A stretch of DNA of 33,509 bases from CAZIVE01 sp964542435 (GTDB lineage Bacteria; Bacteroidota; Bacteroidia; Bacteroidales; Tannerellaceae). The stretch is taken from NCBI GenBank assembly GCA_964542435.1, contig CAZIVE010000019.1, forward strand, positions 1-33,509. Direction: 5' to 3'. Under the pieces are notes generated by a model. That model saw only the letters and a list, made by a program, of their open reading frames with translations, was not told where the DNA came from and did not search any database. The stretch's first letter is position 1. Every line of letters begins with the position of its first letter. The position numbers were made by a program, and so were the translations under genes. Shown piece by piece: positions 24,432-33,509 of this stretch.

Positions 24432-25451
24432 ATGAATAATTTACTGGTATATTGCGAAATAGACGAAGGTAACGTAGCTGATGTGAGCCTCGAACTGCTC
24501 ACGAAAGGTCGTTCTCTTGCCAATACGCTCGGCTGCAAGGTCGAAGCGGTCGCCATTGGTTCTAAACTGGACCACATTGCTGCTCAGGTCTTCCCTTACG
24601 GAGTGGACGTGTTGCATCTTTTTGATGACGAGAGACTTTATCCCTATACATCGCAGCCTCACGCTGCCATTATGGTGAAACTCTTCAAAGAGGAGGAACC
24701 TCAGATCGCTCTGATGGGCGCTTCTTGTATCGGCCGTGATCTCGGTCCTCGTGTCTCTTCAGCTGCCGGAAGCGGTTTGACTGCTGATTGTACACAACTT
24801 GAGATCGGTGACCATGAAGAGAAAAAAGAGGAGAAGGTTTATCAGAACCTGCTTTATCAAATCCGTCCGGCGTTTGGAGGCAATATCGTTGCAACCATCG
24901 TCAATCCGGTCTGCCGTCCACAGATGGCAACCGTACGCGAAGGTGTGATGAAGAAAGCCATCTACGACGAGAACTATAAGGGCGAAATCATCAAGCATAA
25001 AGTTACAGATTATGTTGCCGACACAGACTTTGCCGTACAGGTCATTGATCGTGAGATTGCCAAGAGCAAGATCAACATCAAGAATTCGCCCATCGTTGTT
25101 GCTGGCGGTTACGGAGTAGGATCAAAGGAAAATTTCCAGATGCTCTTCGACCTTGCCAATCTGATCGGCGCTCAGGTCGGTGCATCGCGTGCCGCTGTGG
25201 ATGCCGGCTTCTGCGAACATGAACGTCAAGTTGGACAGACCGGCGTTACGGTTCATCCTAAACTTTATATTGCATGTGGTATATCGGGTCAGATTCAGCA
25301 TATTGCAGGTATGCAGGATAGTTCCATTATCATCTCTATCAACAGTGATCCCAACGCTCCGATCAATGCGATTGCAGACTATGTGATCACCGGAAACGTG
25401 GAAGATGTCATTCCTAAAATGATCAAGTATTACAAAAAGAACACGAAGTAA
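24432..25451 (+). CDS. etfA: Electron transfer flavoprotein subunit alpha
   Basis: The 339-residue protein holds the FAD of the heterodimer. The N-terminal domain has the usual fold for contact with EtfB. The C-terminal FAD domain begins with VVAGGYGVGSKENF (about 221-234), then GASRAAVDAGF with Arg253, QVGQTG, and the family signature YIACGISGQIQHIAGM followed by INSDPNAPI. No ferredoxin-like extension is present. The acyl-CoA dehydrogenase starts three bases after its stop, so the two are expressed together. No EtfQO-type quinone oxidoreductase gene is seen in the window. Confidence 0.96.
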   Translation: MNNLLVYCEIDEGNVADVSLELLTKGRSLANTLGCKVEAVAIGSKLDHIAAQVFPYGVDVLHLFDDERLYPYTSQPHAAIMVKLFKEEEPQIALMGASCIGRDLGPRVSSAAGSGLTADCTQLEIGDHEEKKEEKVYQNLLYQIRPAFGGNIVATIVNPVCRPQMATVREGVMKKAIYDENYKGEIIKHKVTDYVADTDFAVQVIDREIAKSKINIKNSPIVVAGGYGVGSKENFQMLFDLANLIGAQVGASRAAVDAGFCEHERQVGQTGVTVHPKLYIACGISGQIQHIAGMQDSSIIISINSDPNAPINAIADYVITGNVEDVIPKMIKYYKKNTK

Positions 25452-25454
25452 ATT

Positions 25455-27158
25455 ATGGCAAATTACTATACAGATAATCCATCTTTGAAGTTTTTCCTCA
25501 ATCATCCGCTGATGAAACGGATCGTGGAGCTCAAGGAACGTGATTATACGGAAAAGGACAAATATGATTATGCTCCTCAGAACTTTGAGGATGCTATGGA
25601 CAGCTACGACAAGGTCCTTGAGATTGTCGGCGAGATCAGTGCGAATATCATTGCACAGAATGCTGAAAGTGTAGATAAAGAGGGTCCGCATTTGGCCGAC
25701 GGTCACGTCACGTATGCCAGCGGAACGCTGATCAATCTTGATGCTGTGAGAAAAGCGGGTTTGATGGGCATGTCTTTGCCGCGTCGTTACAACGGTCTGA
25801 ACTTCCCGATTGTTCCTTATATCATGGCTGCCGATATCGTCTCTCAGGCTGATGCAGGCTTCGAGAATCTTTGGGGATTACAGGACTGTGCCGAAACACT
25901 CTATGAATTCGGTTCTGACGATCAGCGCGAACGCTTTATTCCCCGTGTCTGTGCAGGCGAAACCATGTCCATGGATTTGACCGAGCCGGATGCAGGTTCT
26001 GATCTGCAGAGCGCCATGTTGAAAGCCACATTCGACGAAGCTGAAAACTGCTGGCGTCTGAATGGTGTAAAACGTTTCATCACCAATGGCGATTCCGACA
26101 TTCATCTGGTTCTTGCGCGTTCTGAAGAGGGCACAAAAGATGGTCGCGGTCTTTCCATGTTTATTTATGACAAGAAGAATGGCGGCGTGAAAGTCCGTCG
26201 TATTGAGGATAAGATGGGTATTCATGGTTCACCAACGTGCGAACTGGTGTTCAAAAATGCCAAAGTAGAACTCTGCGGCGATCGTCGTCTCGGTCTGATC
26301 AAATATGTGATGGCTTTGATGAACGGAGCACGTCTTGGTATCATGGCACAAGCTGTAGGTATTTGTGAAGCTGCGTATCGCGAAGGCTTCGAATATGCCA
26401 AGTCTCGTCAGCAGTTCGGTCATCCGATCATTGAATTCCCCGCTGTTGCTGAAATGGTTGCCATGATGCGCGCTCGCGCTGATGCCGCTCGTTCCGTACT
26501 CTATGAGACAGCACGATTCGTGGACGTTTACAAAGCTTTGGAAGATGTTGCACGCGAACGCAAGCTCACTCCTGAAGAACGTCAGGAACAGAAGAAGTAC
26601 AGTCGTCTTGCAGATGCTTTCACTCCTTTAGGCAAAGGAATGACTACGGAATTCGCCAATCAGAATGCCTACGATGCTATTCAGATTCACGGCGGTTCAG
26701 GATTCATGCGTGATTATACCTGCGAACGTCTCTATCGCGATGCACGTATCACCAATATCTATGAAGGAACGACCCAACTGCAGGTTGTTGCAGCCATTCG
26801 CCACGTGACCACAGGTACATATCTCAATCAGATTCACGAATATGAAGCTGCTGAATACAAACCTGAACTGGAACCGTTGAAGGATCGTCTGAAGGCCATG
26901 ACGGAGAAGTTCGCTGCATTGGCAGAAACAGTTACAGCCACGAAGGATAACGAATATATCGAATTCCAGGCTCGTCGTTTGGTTGAAGCCTCAGCACATT
27001 GTATCTTCGGGTACCTGTTGCTTCAAGATGCTAATCAAGACGAAAGTTTCCGCCGCTCTGCAGAGGTTTATATCCATTACGGAGAAGCCGAAGTGGAGAA
27101 GATCGAAAAGTTCATCCGTTCGTTTAATCCGGAAGATTTCAGCTTCTACAAGCAGTAA
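25455..27158 (+). CDS. Acyl-CoA dehydrogenase with C-terminal extension
   Basis: This FAD enzyme interconverts acyl-CoA and enoyl-CoA using the adjacent electron transfer flavoprotein. At 567 residues it is much longer than the classic 380-residue enzymes, with an extra N-terminal stretch (about 1-80) and a C-terminal helical extension (about 465-567). Core motifs are MDLTEPDAGSDL (173-184), ITNGDSD (209-215), IHGGSGFMRDY (411-421) and the base Glu437 in IYEGTTQLQ. The glutamate sits where short-chain enzymes carry it. Chain-length preference cannot be told from sequence alone. It is the last gene of the operon and is followed by a palindromic terminator. Confidence 0.93.
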   Translation: MANYYTDNPSLKFFLNHPLMKRIVELKERDYTEKDKYDYAPQNFEDAMDSYDKVLEIVGEISANIIAQNAESVDKEGPHLADGHVTYASGTLINLDAVRKAGLMGMSLPRRYNGLNFPIVPYIMAADIVSQADAGFENLWGLQDCAETLYEFGSDDQRERFIPRVCAGETMSMDLTEPDAGSDLQSAMLKATFDEAENCWRLNGVKRFITNGDSDIHLVLARSEEGTKDGRGLSMFIYDKKNGGVKVRRIEDKMGIHGSPTCELVFKNAKVELCGDRRLGLIKYVMALMNGARLGIMAQAVGICEAAYREGFEYAKSRQQFGHPIIEFPAVAEMVAMMRARADAARSVLYETARFVDVYKALEDVARERKLTPEERQEQKKYSRLADAFTPLGKGMTTEFANQNAYDAIQIHGGSGFMRDYTCERLYRDARITNIYEGTTQLQVVAAIRHVTTGTYLNQIHEYEAAEYKPELEPLKDRLKAMTEKFAALAETVTATKDNEYIEFQARRLVEASAHCIFGYLLLQDANQDESFRRSAEVYIHYGEAEVEKIEKFIRSFNPEDFSFYKQ

Positions 27159-27207
27159 TTGTCGGATCCTTATAGGTGCGATTCGAAATCACACGAATAA
27201 AATAATT

Positions 27208-27254
27208 TTGCACCATGGTTGAATAATCTTTTAACCATGGTGCAATATTTTTTT
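27208..27254 (+). terminator. Palindromic terminator after the acyl-CoA dehydrogenase
   Basis: Bases 27208-27220 pair perfectly with 27233-27245 (13 bp, 12-base loop), followed by TATTTTTTTTC. Both arms contain the self-palindromic word ACCATGGT, which is unusual for a plain terminator. It lies 50 bases after the stop codon. Confidence 0.75.
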
Positions 27255-27267
27255 CACAGTAGTCAAA

Positions 27268-27295
27268 ATAATTTTTAACCGTGGTTAAAAATTAT
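27268..27295. promoter_or_regulatory. Perfect 13-bp inverted repeat, possible operator
   Basis: ATAATTTTTAACC (27268-27280) and GGTTAAAAATTAT (27283-27295) are perfect inverted arms around a 2-base centre. There is no T tract after it and the loop would be too small for a good RNA hairpin, so a dimer-binding DNA site is more likely than a terminator. The centre reads ACCGTGGT, one base from the ACCATGGT words in the adjacent terminator. It is 176 bases before the PAS kinase start. Between 27296 and 27471 I find no other clear element and no good TAnnTTTG promoter. Confidence 0.6.
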
Positions 27296-27471
27296 CTTTC
27301 CAAATACTAAAGTGGATTTTCCCTTTGTGTCAATAAAACGAAGCCATGATAAATAGAAATATTATTTAAGTAAAACTTTGTTCGTTCAATAAAAAAGGAG
27401 TAATATTGTCTTTAAATTATTTTAGCAATTAATTGACCGACGTTTTTCATTAGTAGAAGAAACTGCAAAAG

Positions 27472-28820
27472 ATGACGAAAGATGATACATACGAGCATTA
27501 TTCCCGCGAGGAGCTGATTGATCGAATCAAACTGCTCGAGGGTGCTGAATCCGTAGGCCTTTCAACTACAAAAAGCATCATTCAGATGAATGGAATGATG
27601 GAGATCATTCTCAAGAACCTCTTTGTCGCTATCGTTGTGAAAGATGTAGCTGACGATTTCAAGATTGTTTATTGTAATCATGCTGCAGAAAGTTTCTTTG
27701 GCATGAATTCAAGGGAATGCGTTGGAAAGCGCGACAGTGATTTCTTTACAGACCCCAAGAGAATGGATGAGATTCGAAATGAGGATGAGAAAGCGATCAA
27801 AGGTGGAAAGGTAAGTAGTTTCATGGCTCTATATGTCACACCGGATCATATCGAGCATTATGTCAACTACAAACGCGTCTATGTCTCCAATCCTGCGCCC
27901 GGCGTGAATCCATTGCTTCTGGCTATGATCTGGGATATCACGGAACAGCGCAAACGGGATTATGACTTGATACGTGCAAAGTCGGCCGAGAAGATGAAGA
28001 ATGACTTTATTGCCAACATGAGCCATGAGATCCNNNNNNNNNNNNNNNNNNNNNNNNNNNNNNNNNNNNNNNNNNNNNNNNNNNNNNNNNNNNNNNNNNN
28101 NNNNNNNNNNNNNNNNNNNNNNNNNNNNNNNNNAAGTCGGCCGAGAAGATGAAGAATGACTTTATTGCCAACATGAGCCATGAGATCCGTACGCCTCTGA
28201 ATGCAATTGTAGGTTTTGCGGAATTGTTGACCGATACGAACGATGAAAAGGAAAAAGGGCAGTATATCGCCACGATTAATGAGAACTGCAACATCATGAT
28301 TCAGATTATCAACGACATTCTCGACCTTTCAAAGATACAGACGGAATCATTGACATACAACCATGCGAAGTTCTCTCTCAAAGAGGTATGCAATGAAGCT
28401 GTTTCTATGCAACGGATGAGAATGGGCCGTTCGTCGGTGAAGTTGATCTATAATATGGAAAAGATGCCTGACATCACTCTCGATTCCGATCAGGAAAAGG
28501 TGAAACAGGTTTTACTGAACCTGATGTCGAACGCGTTTAAGTTCACAATGGAAGGCAGCGTCACACTTCAGTTCGTAGAAAAAGGGAATACGGTACATAT
28601 CAGCGTAACGGATACAGGCATCGGTATTCCAAAGGATAAATTTCATGTAATCTTTGAGCGGTTTGTCAAACTGGATCATTTTAGACAAGGTACAGGTCTT
28701 GGACTGACGATCTGCAAGAATATTGCCGTCAGATTAGGAGGCAATATCGAAGTGAAATCAGAACTAGGCAAAGGCTCTTCATTTACGCTGGTCCTTCCTT
28801 TAAATGTTGAATCCTATTAA
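27472..28820 (+). CDS. Cytosolic PAS-domain sensor histidine kinase (split only by a false gap)
   Basis: As given, the frame is broken by 100 Ns at 28034-28133. Removing the Ns and one copy of the flanking 55-base duplicate restores one frame of 397 residues. There is no signal peptide or membrane helix. Order: a short N-terminal helix, a PAS domain (about 45-160, ending WDITEQRKRD), the phospho-acceptor helix with His185 in NMSHEIRTPLN, and the ATPase domain with N-box LLNLMSNAFKF, DTGIGIP and GTGLGLTICK. The kinase is complete but has no receiver domain and no adjacent separate response regulator. The next gene, 42 bases on, is a hybrid two-component regulator on the same strand. The signal sensed is unknown. 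Confidence 0.9.
28034..28133. other. False assembly gap (100 N) inside the PAS kinase gene
   Basis: The 55 bases before the gap (27979-28033) are identical to the 55 after it (28134-28188). Deleting 155 bases keeps the reading frame and rejoins the H-box helix, so the two contigs overlap and nothing is missing. Confidence 0.93.
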
Positions 28821-28862
28821 AGAACGAGCTAAAAGTTTTAACCCCGTATCATAACAAAAGCC

Positions 28863-31800
28863 ATGAGGAATCACCGTCTGTTGCTGATTGCTATCGTCCT
28901 TTTCCCTTTCCTTTCCGCGCTTGGAGAGGAATATCGATTCAATCACATCGACGCGGAACAAGGCTTGACGAACAGTGAGGTAGTCAGCATCCACAAAAAC
29001 AGACAGGGTTTTATTTGGATGGGAACGCCGACAGGTTTGTTCCGCTATGACGGATATCAGATCATTTGCTTCAAACAGAATCTCTCCAGCCATTCCGCTA
29101 CGGATAATAATATCTACCGCATCCAGGAAGCTTCAGACGGAATGCTTTGGGTATCCACTAAAAGCGGCCAGGCTCTGTTCAATCCAGACCAGGAACGGTT
29201 TGTGGATAATGCACAATCGGTGATCCGCAATTATGCCGGTCCCGTCAATATCAACAATGTCTATATCGATTTAGGCGGGAATTATTGGTTCACTACCTTG
29301 AACGATGTCCGTATGTATAATGCCAGAACTCAGAAGAGAATCATCTTCAGATTGGGAACGCCAGGCGGTCTTCATCACGGGATTATCAAGGACATACGTC
29401 AGGGAAAGAACAGATATTGGTTCCTGTATGATGATGGCACNNNNNNNNNNNNNNNNNNNNNNNNNNNNNNNNNNNNNNNNNNNNNNNNNNNNNNNNNNNN
29501 NNNNNNNNNNNNNNNNNNNNNNNNNNNNNNNNNNNNNNNNTCAAGGACATACGTCAGGGAAAGAACAGATATTGGTTCCTGTATGATGATGGCACAGTGG
29601 ATTGTATGGATGCTCAGACGCTTCGGGTCATCTTCCACGACACTCGGTTAAAAGAGATGCTTCATGGAAATATTGAGGAGAAGATGGCGCTTTTTACAGA
29701 TTTAAATGGCGACGTTTGGATTTACAACATCAGTTCCCATTTTGGTATTGCGCGCTTTGACGTTTCCAGTCAGGACTGGGTGATCTATTCGACTACGGCA
29801 GATGTAAACCATCGTCTCTCTAACAATACTGTGACCTGCATGGAAGAAGATGAGCAGAACAACATCTGGATCGGAACAGATCACGGCGGAATTACAGTGC
29901 TTCACAAAGATGGACGGATCTCTTATGTCAAACACAGTGACACTGACAATCACTCTTTGGCACAGGATGCCGTAAAGTGTCTGTTCCATGATAATAAGAA
30001 CATACTTTGGGTGGGCACATACAAGAGCGGTGTCAGTTATTACCACGAAAGCATCTTTAAGTTTAAACAAGACCTGCCCGGCGAACAGCTTCCTTACAAG
30101 GATATCAACTGTTTTCTCGAGGCGGACAATGGGAATCTGTGGATCGGTACAAACGGCGGCGGACTGCTTTACTATGATCGTCAGGCAAAGAATTACCGAA
30201 TCTATCGGCATGAATCCGGCAATAATGCAACACCTGCGGGAAATGTGGTGATGTGCCTAGCTAAAGATCATGACGGACGACTTTGGATTGGTTATTATCA
30301 GGAGGGTCTCGATTGCTTCGACGGCAGGACTTTCCAGCATCATCGTTCGGTTCCCAATGATCCCAATACCATATCGGATAATAACATTTGGGTGCTGCTT
30401 TGCGACAAGAACAATCGTCTTTGGGCCGGTACACTTCGCGGCGGAATCTCGGTCATCGATCCTTCGACAGGTCGTCGTATTCAGCAGTATCCGACAAATG
30501 GATCGGTCTATTCGCTCATCCAGAGGAAAGATGGCAGATTGCTGGCGGGTTCGCAGTCTGGAGTCTATATCTATAACGCCTCTTCCAACAAGCTGGATTT
30601 CTACGAAAACGACTTCTTTAGCAAAATTCAGCTGAGCCGTTACGACGTCAACTATATGCGGGAGGATACGCGAGGCATTCTTTGGATTGGAACCCGGAAC
30701 GGACTGTTTGCCTTCAATCCGCTCACACGTAAGTTTATCTTTTTCTCCAAGGATAACGGATTGAGTTCAGACATTGTCCAAAGCATTCTCGAGGACAGTG
30801 AGCACAATATGTGGATCGCTACCAATCGAGGACTGACGCATATCAAGGTCTCCACTCGCAACGAGACGCCCGGTTACTTCTATCAGCTTACCAGCTATAA
30901 TGAGTCGGAAGGTCTGCAGAATGGTCCGTTCAACTTCAGTGCCGGCTATGTCACTTCGCACGGTGAACTGATCTTCGGTGGAGCGGAAGGACTAAACCTG
31001 TTCGAGCCTTCTGAGATCGGCAGGAATGTGAACAATAACGATCCGGAAGTGATTATCACGGGCATGCAGATCTACTCCAAGCAGATTCATCCCGATAGTC
31101 GCCATAAACATTCTATTCTCAAGCATAGCATTTCCGATACCCGGGAACTGACATTGCCTTATTCGGATAACTACATCAGTCTGTCGTTTGCTGCATTCGA
31201 CTATTGCATGCCGGATAAGATTAAATATTACTATCGTCTTGAAGGACTCGACGATCGCTGGCTTGAAGCCGATCCGAATACACGCCAGGTTACCTATACG
31301 AATCTCAGTCCCGGAACATATACCTTTACGGTGCGTGCTGTCAACAACGATGGATTTGCCAGTTCCTATCCGGCCGTGCTTGTCATCCATATCAAACCGC
31401 CTTTCTGGCGTTCGATATGGGCAATCATGCTCTATGCGATTCTCATCATCGGCGTGGCATGGTATTGGCGCAGACGCGTACTGGCCAAGACAGAAAAGAA
31501 GCTGCATTATGCCGAAGAGCGTCTGCATACGCAACAGCAGCATGAGATGGACGAGATGAAGCTGAGCTTCTTCACAAACATCAGTCATGAGTTCCGTACG
31601 CCGCTTACACTGATTATTACGCCTGTGGAAGATCTTCTGAATAAGAACAAGAATAACGATGAAAGGAAACTGCTGGAGATCATTCGTCGCAATGCTCTTC
31701 AGTTGTTGGATCTGGTCAATCAGCTCCTCGACTTCCGCAAGCTCGACGTGCAGCATCAGAAAGCATCGCTCACCAGAGGAGATATGGTCCACTTTGTCAA

Positions 31801-33118
31801 GGATCAGGCTGCCTCGTTTGTGGAACTGATGGAGAGAAAGCACATCACCTTTACTGTCGATACCGCACTTAAAGAGCTTTACCTGCCATTCGATTCCAAG
31901 ATGATGTCAAGAGTGCTCTCCAACGTCCTGAGCAATGCTTGGAAGTTTACACCTTCAGAAGGGCATATCAAGCTATCGCTCGAGAAACGTTCTGATGACA
32001 AAGCCTACATCTGCGTTTTGGACAATGGCATTGGAATACCTAAAGATTCCATCTCAAAGATCTTCGACCGCTTTTATCAGGTGCATTATACCGACACGAA
32101 TTATCAAGGCAGTGGTATCGGTCTTCATATTGCCAAAGAGTTTATGCACCTGCAAGGTGGAGACATTTTCGCGGAGAACATCGCGACCGGCGGTTGCTGC
32201 TTTACGATGGTATTGCCATGTACAAATCACATTGATGAAGAGGAGGAGAGTTTAGCAGTGGAAGAGGAGATCCTGGAAGAAAAGGAGGGCAGTGACGTTA
32301 TGGAGGACAACTCCGAAGCCGAAGGGCTTCCCAAATTGTTGCTCGTGGAAGATAACGACGACTTCAGAGAATATCTTGCATCCCGTCTTAGAGACCAGTA
32401 TTTCGTCGTGGAAGCGCATGACGGGAAGGAAGGTCTGGATACGGCTTTCAAAGTGATTCCTGACATGATCATATCCGACGTCATGATGCCGCACATCGAT
32501 GGCATCGCTATGAGTCGCCAATTGAAGTCAGACATACGCACTTCGCACATTCCGCTCATCCTGCTTACAGCAAAGAGCGGAGAGGAGAGCAAGCTCGAAG
32601 GACTCAAGGCAGGTGCTGACGACTACATCACCAAGCCGTTCAATTTGGATATTCTATTGGTAAAGATTCATAACCTGGTGGAGGCGCGCAATCAGAACCG
32701 CAAGCTTTTCCAGGAACATGTCGATATCGAACCATCAAAGATCACGGTCACCACGCTCGACGAGCAGCTGATGAAGAAGGCCGTAGAGATCACCGAGGCT
32801 CACATGGCAAATCCTGATTTCTCAGTCGAGAACTTGAGCCGTGAGCTGGGCATGAGCCGCGTACATCTCTATAAAAAACTGACTTCGCTGACGGGAAAGA
32901 CACCGATAGAATTCATCCGATTGCTTCGTCTCAAAAGAGCGGCTCAGTTGCTCGAGGACAGTCAGCGAAGCATTGCAGAAGTGGCGTATGCCGTCGGATT
33001 CAACAATCCGAAGTATTTCCGCAAGTATTTCAAGGATGAGTTCGGCATCCTGCCTTCGCAGTATGGAAAGAGGGAAGGAGAAACAGAAACAGATGAAGAG
33101 AATAAGAATAATCAATAA
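28863..33118 (+). CDS. Hybrid two-component system regulator (sensor, kinase, receiver and AraC DNA-binding in one chain)
   Basis: After removal of the false gap at 29441-29540 this is one 1366-residue protein. It starts with a signal peptide (MRNHRLLLIAIVLFPF). Two beta-propellers follow, seen as at least a dozen WxGT/W-G-LxxYD repeats (for example WIGTNGGGLLYYD), then a Y_Y_Y domain and a membrane helix near residues 797-817. The kinase has His857 in NISHEFRTPLT, NVLSNAWKF, DNGIGIP and GSGIGLHI. After a Glu-rich linker comes a receiver with Asp1154 in IISDVMMP and TAKSG/KPF, then an AraC-type DNA-binding domain (GFNNPKYFRKYF). This class senses periplasmic oligosaccharides and activates sugar-use genes. 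No susCD pair is visible nearby, so its target is unknown. Confidence 0.95.
29441..29540. other. False assembly gap (100 N) inside the hybrid regulator gene
   Basis: Bases 29386-29440 and 29541-29595 are identical 55-mers on either side of the Ns. Deleting the gap and one copy (155 bases) joins the two open frames in phase within a beta-propeller blade. Confidence 0.93.
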
Positions 33119-33136
33119 CAAACAGTTTTAAATCAA

Positions 33137-33509
33137 ATGAAAATGAAAAGAAACAGATGGCTTGGAGCATTGTTGATCGCCTTTGCGACGGTCAATGTCT
33201 GCTCGGCACAGACGAAACTCGACATCGAGAGTGTCGTGAACGGAGGACTGATAGAAACTCATTCCATCAGAGGTATCTCCTGGATGAAAGACGGCGAACG
33301 TTACAGCCGCATTGAAAACAGTGGTGAAAATGGAGCGGCTCAGGTCGTGGCTTACAACGCCAAGGACGGAAAGTCGAGCGTGATCATTCCTTGGACTGAA
33401 TTCGTAGAAAAGGAGAGCCAAAAGCCGATCAAGGTGAGAAGCATCTCTTGGAGCGATGACAACAGCCGCATTCTGATCTACAACAACACGCGCAGAGTGT
33501 GGCGCCAGG
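33137..33509 (+). CDS. Dipeptidyl peptidase IV-like S9 peptidase, N-terminal part (cut by window edge)
   Basis: About 124 residues are visible. The protein starts with a signal peptide (MKMKRNRWLGALLIAF, cleavage near CSAQ; ATG 33143 is an alternative start). The propeller part follows, with GISWMKDGERYSRIE and ISWSDDNSRILIYNNTRRVWRQ-type spacing that I recognise from the N-terminal propeller domain of S9B dipeptidyl peptidase IV. The catalytic domain lies outside the window. This enzyme removes X-Pro dipeptides in the periplasm. It begins 18 bases after the hybrid regulator, so it may be transcribed with it. Confidence 0.8.
   Translation, partial: MKMKRNRWLGALLIAFATVNVCSAQTKLDIESVVNGGLIETHSIRGISWMKDGERYSRIENSGENGAAQVVAYNAKDGKSSVIIPWTEFVEKESQKPIKVRSISWSDDNSRILIYNNTRRVWRQ

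Noticed and set aside
27390..27405. Shine-Dalgarno-like AAAAAAGGAG upstream of the PAS kinase
   Set aside because: It is about 70 bases from the start codon, no open frame begins just after it, and the other genes here do not use such sites.
27979..28188. Direct repeats flanking an inserted element in the kinase gene
   Set aside because: The 55-base copies abut a standard 100-N gap exactly, the same length recurs at 29386-29595, and frame is restored on removal, so an assembly overlap is the better explanation.

Overview
The window looks like chromosomal DNA from an anaerobic, polysaccharide-degrading member of the Bacteroidales, most likely Prevotella-like. The evidence is the gene set (pyruvate:ferredoxin oxidoreductase, a bacterial V/A-type ATPase operon with a DUF2764 gene, CBM48-CE1 esterases, a hybrid two-component system), the Bacteroidetes promoter signature TAnnTTTG, and start codons without Shine-Dalgarno sequences. 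It appears to be a draft or metagenome scaffold with three 100-N gaps. Two of these, at 28034-28133 and 29441-29540, are assembly artefacts: the same 55 bases lie on both sides, and removing the gap plus one copy restores one open frame through each gene. The gap at 12206-12305 has no such overlap and is a real unknown.

Layout. 1-348: 3' end of an unidentified gene. 383-3931 (+): pyruvate:ferredoxin oxidoreductase, followed by a strong terminator. 3990-4430: a degenerate tandem array of 42-bp units between convergent genes. 12031-4511 (-): a seven-gene V/A-ATPase operon in the order E, DUF2764, A, B, D, I, K, with its own promoter and terminator. 12032-12577: divergent intergenic region with AT-rich repeats and the real gap. 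12578-18242 (+): secreted GH3 glycosidase, a terminator-like hairpin, then three secreted esterases (one alpha/beta hydrolase and two tandem CBM48-CE1 feruloyl-esterase-like proteins). 18341-18928 (+): a lipoprotein with a heptad-repeat tail. 19104-19326: a second tandem array, 41-42 bp period, again between convergent genes. 21498-19387 (-): M3-family zinc peptidase lipoprotein. 21786-27158 (+): degenerate trypsin-fold/TPR protein, EtfB, EtfA, acyl-CoA dehydrogenase. 27208-27295: two strong palindromes. 27472-33118 (+): cytosolic PAS histidine kinase, then a giant hybrid two-component regulator. 33137 to the end (+): start of a dipeptidyl peptidase IV.

How the genes work together. The oxidoreductase supplies acetyl-CoA and reduced ferredoxin. 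EtfBA plus acyl-CoA dehydrogenase handles acyl/enoyl-CoA electrons and may bifurcate to ferredoxin. The ATPase carries every Na+-ligand position of the Enterococcus hirae rotor subunit, so a sodium cycle is likely. The GH3 and esterase genes fit removal of ester side groups and oligosaccharide hydrolysis of plant hemicellulose such as arabinoxylan. The M3 peptidase and DPP IV point to peptide use.

The least explained content is the pair of about 42-bp arrays. They differ in sequence but share period and setting, and they occupy both convergent gene junctions in the window.
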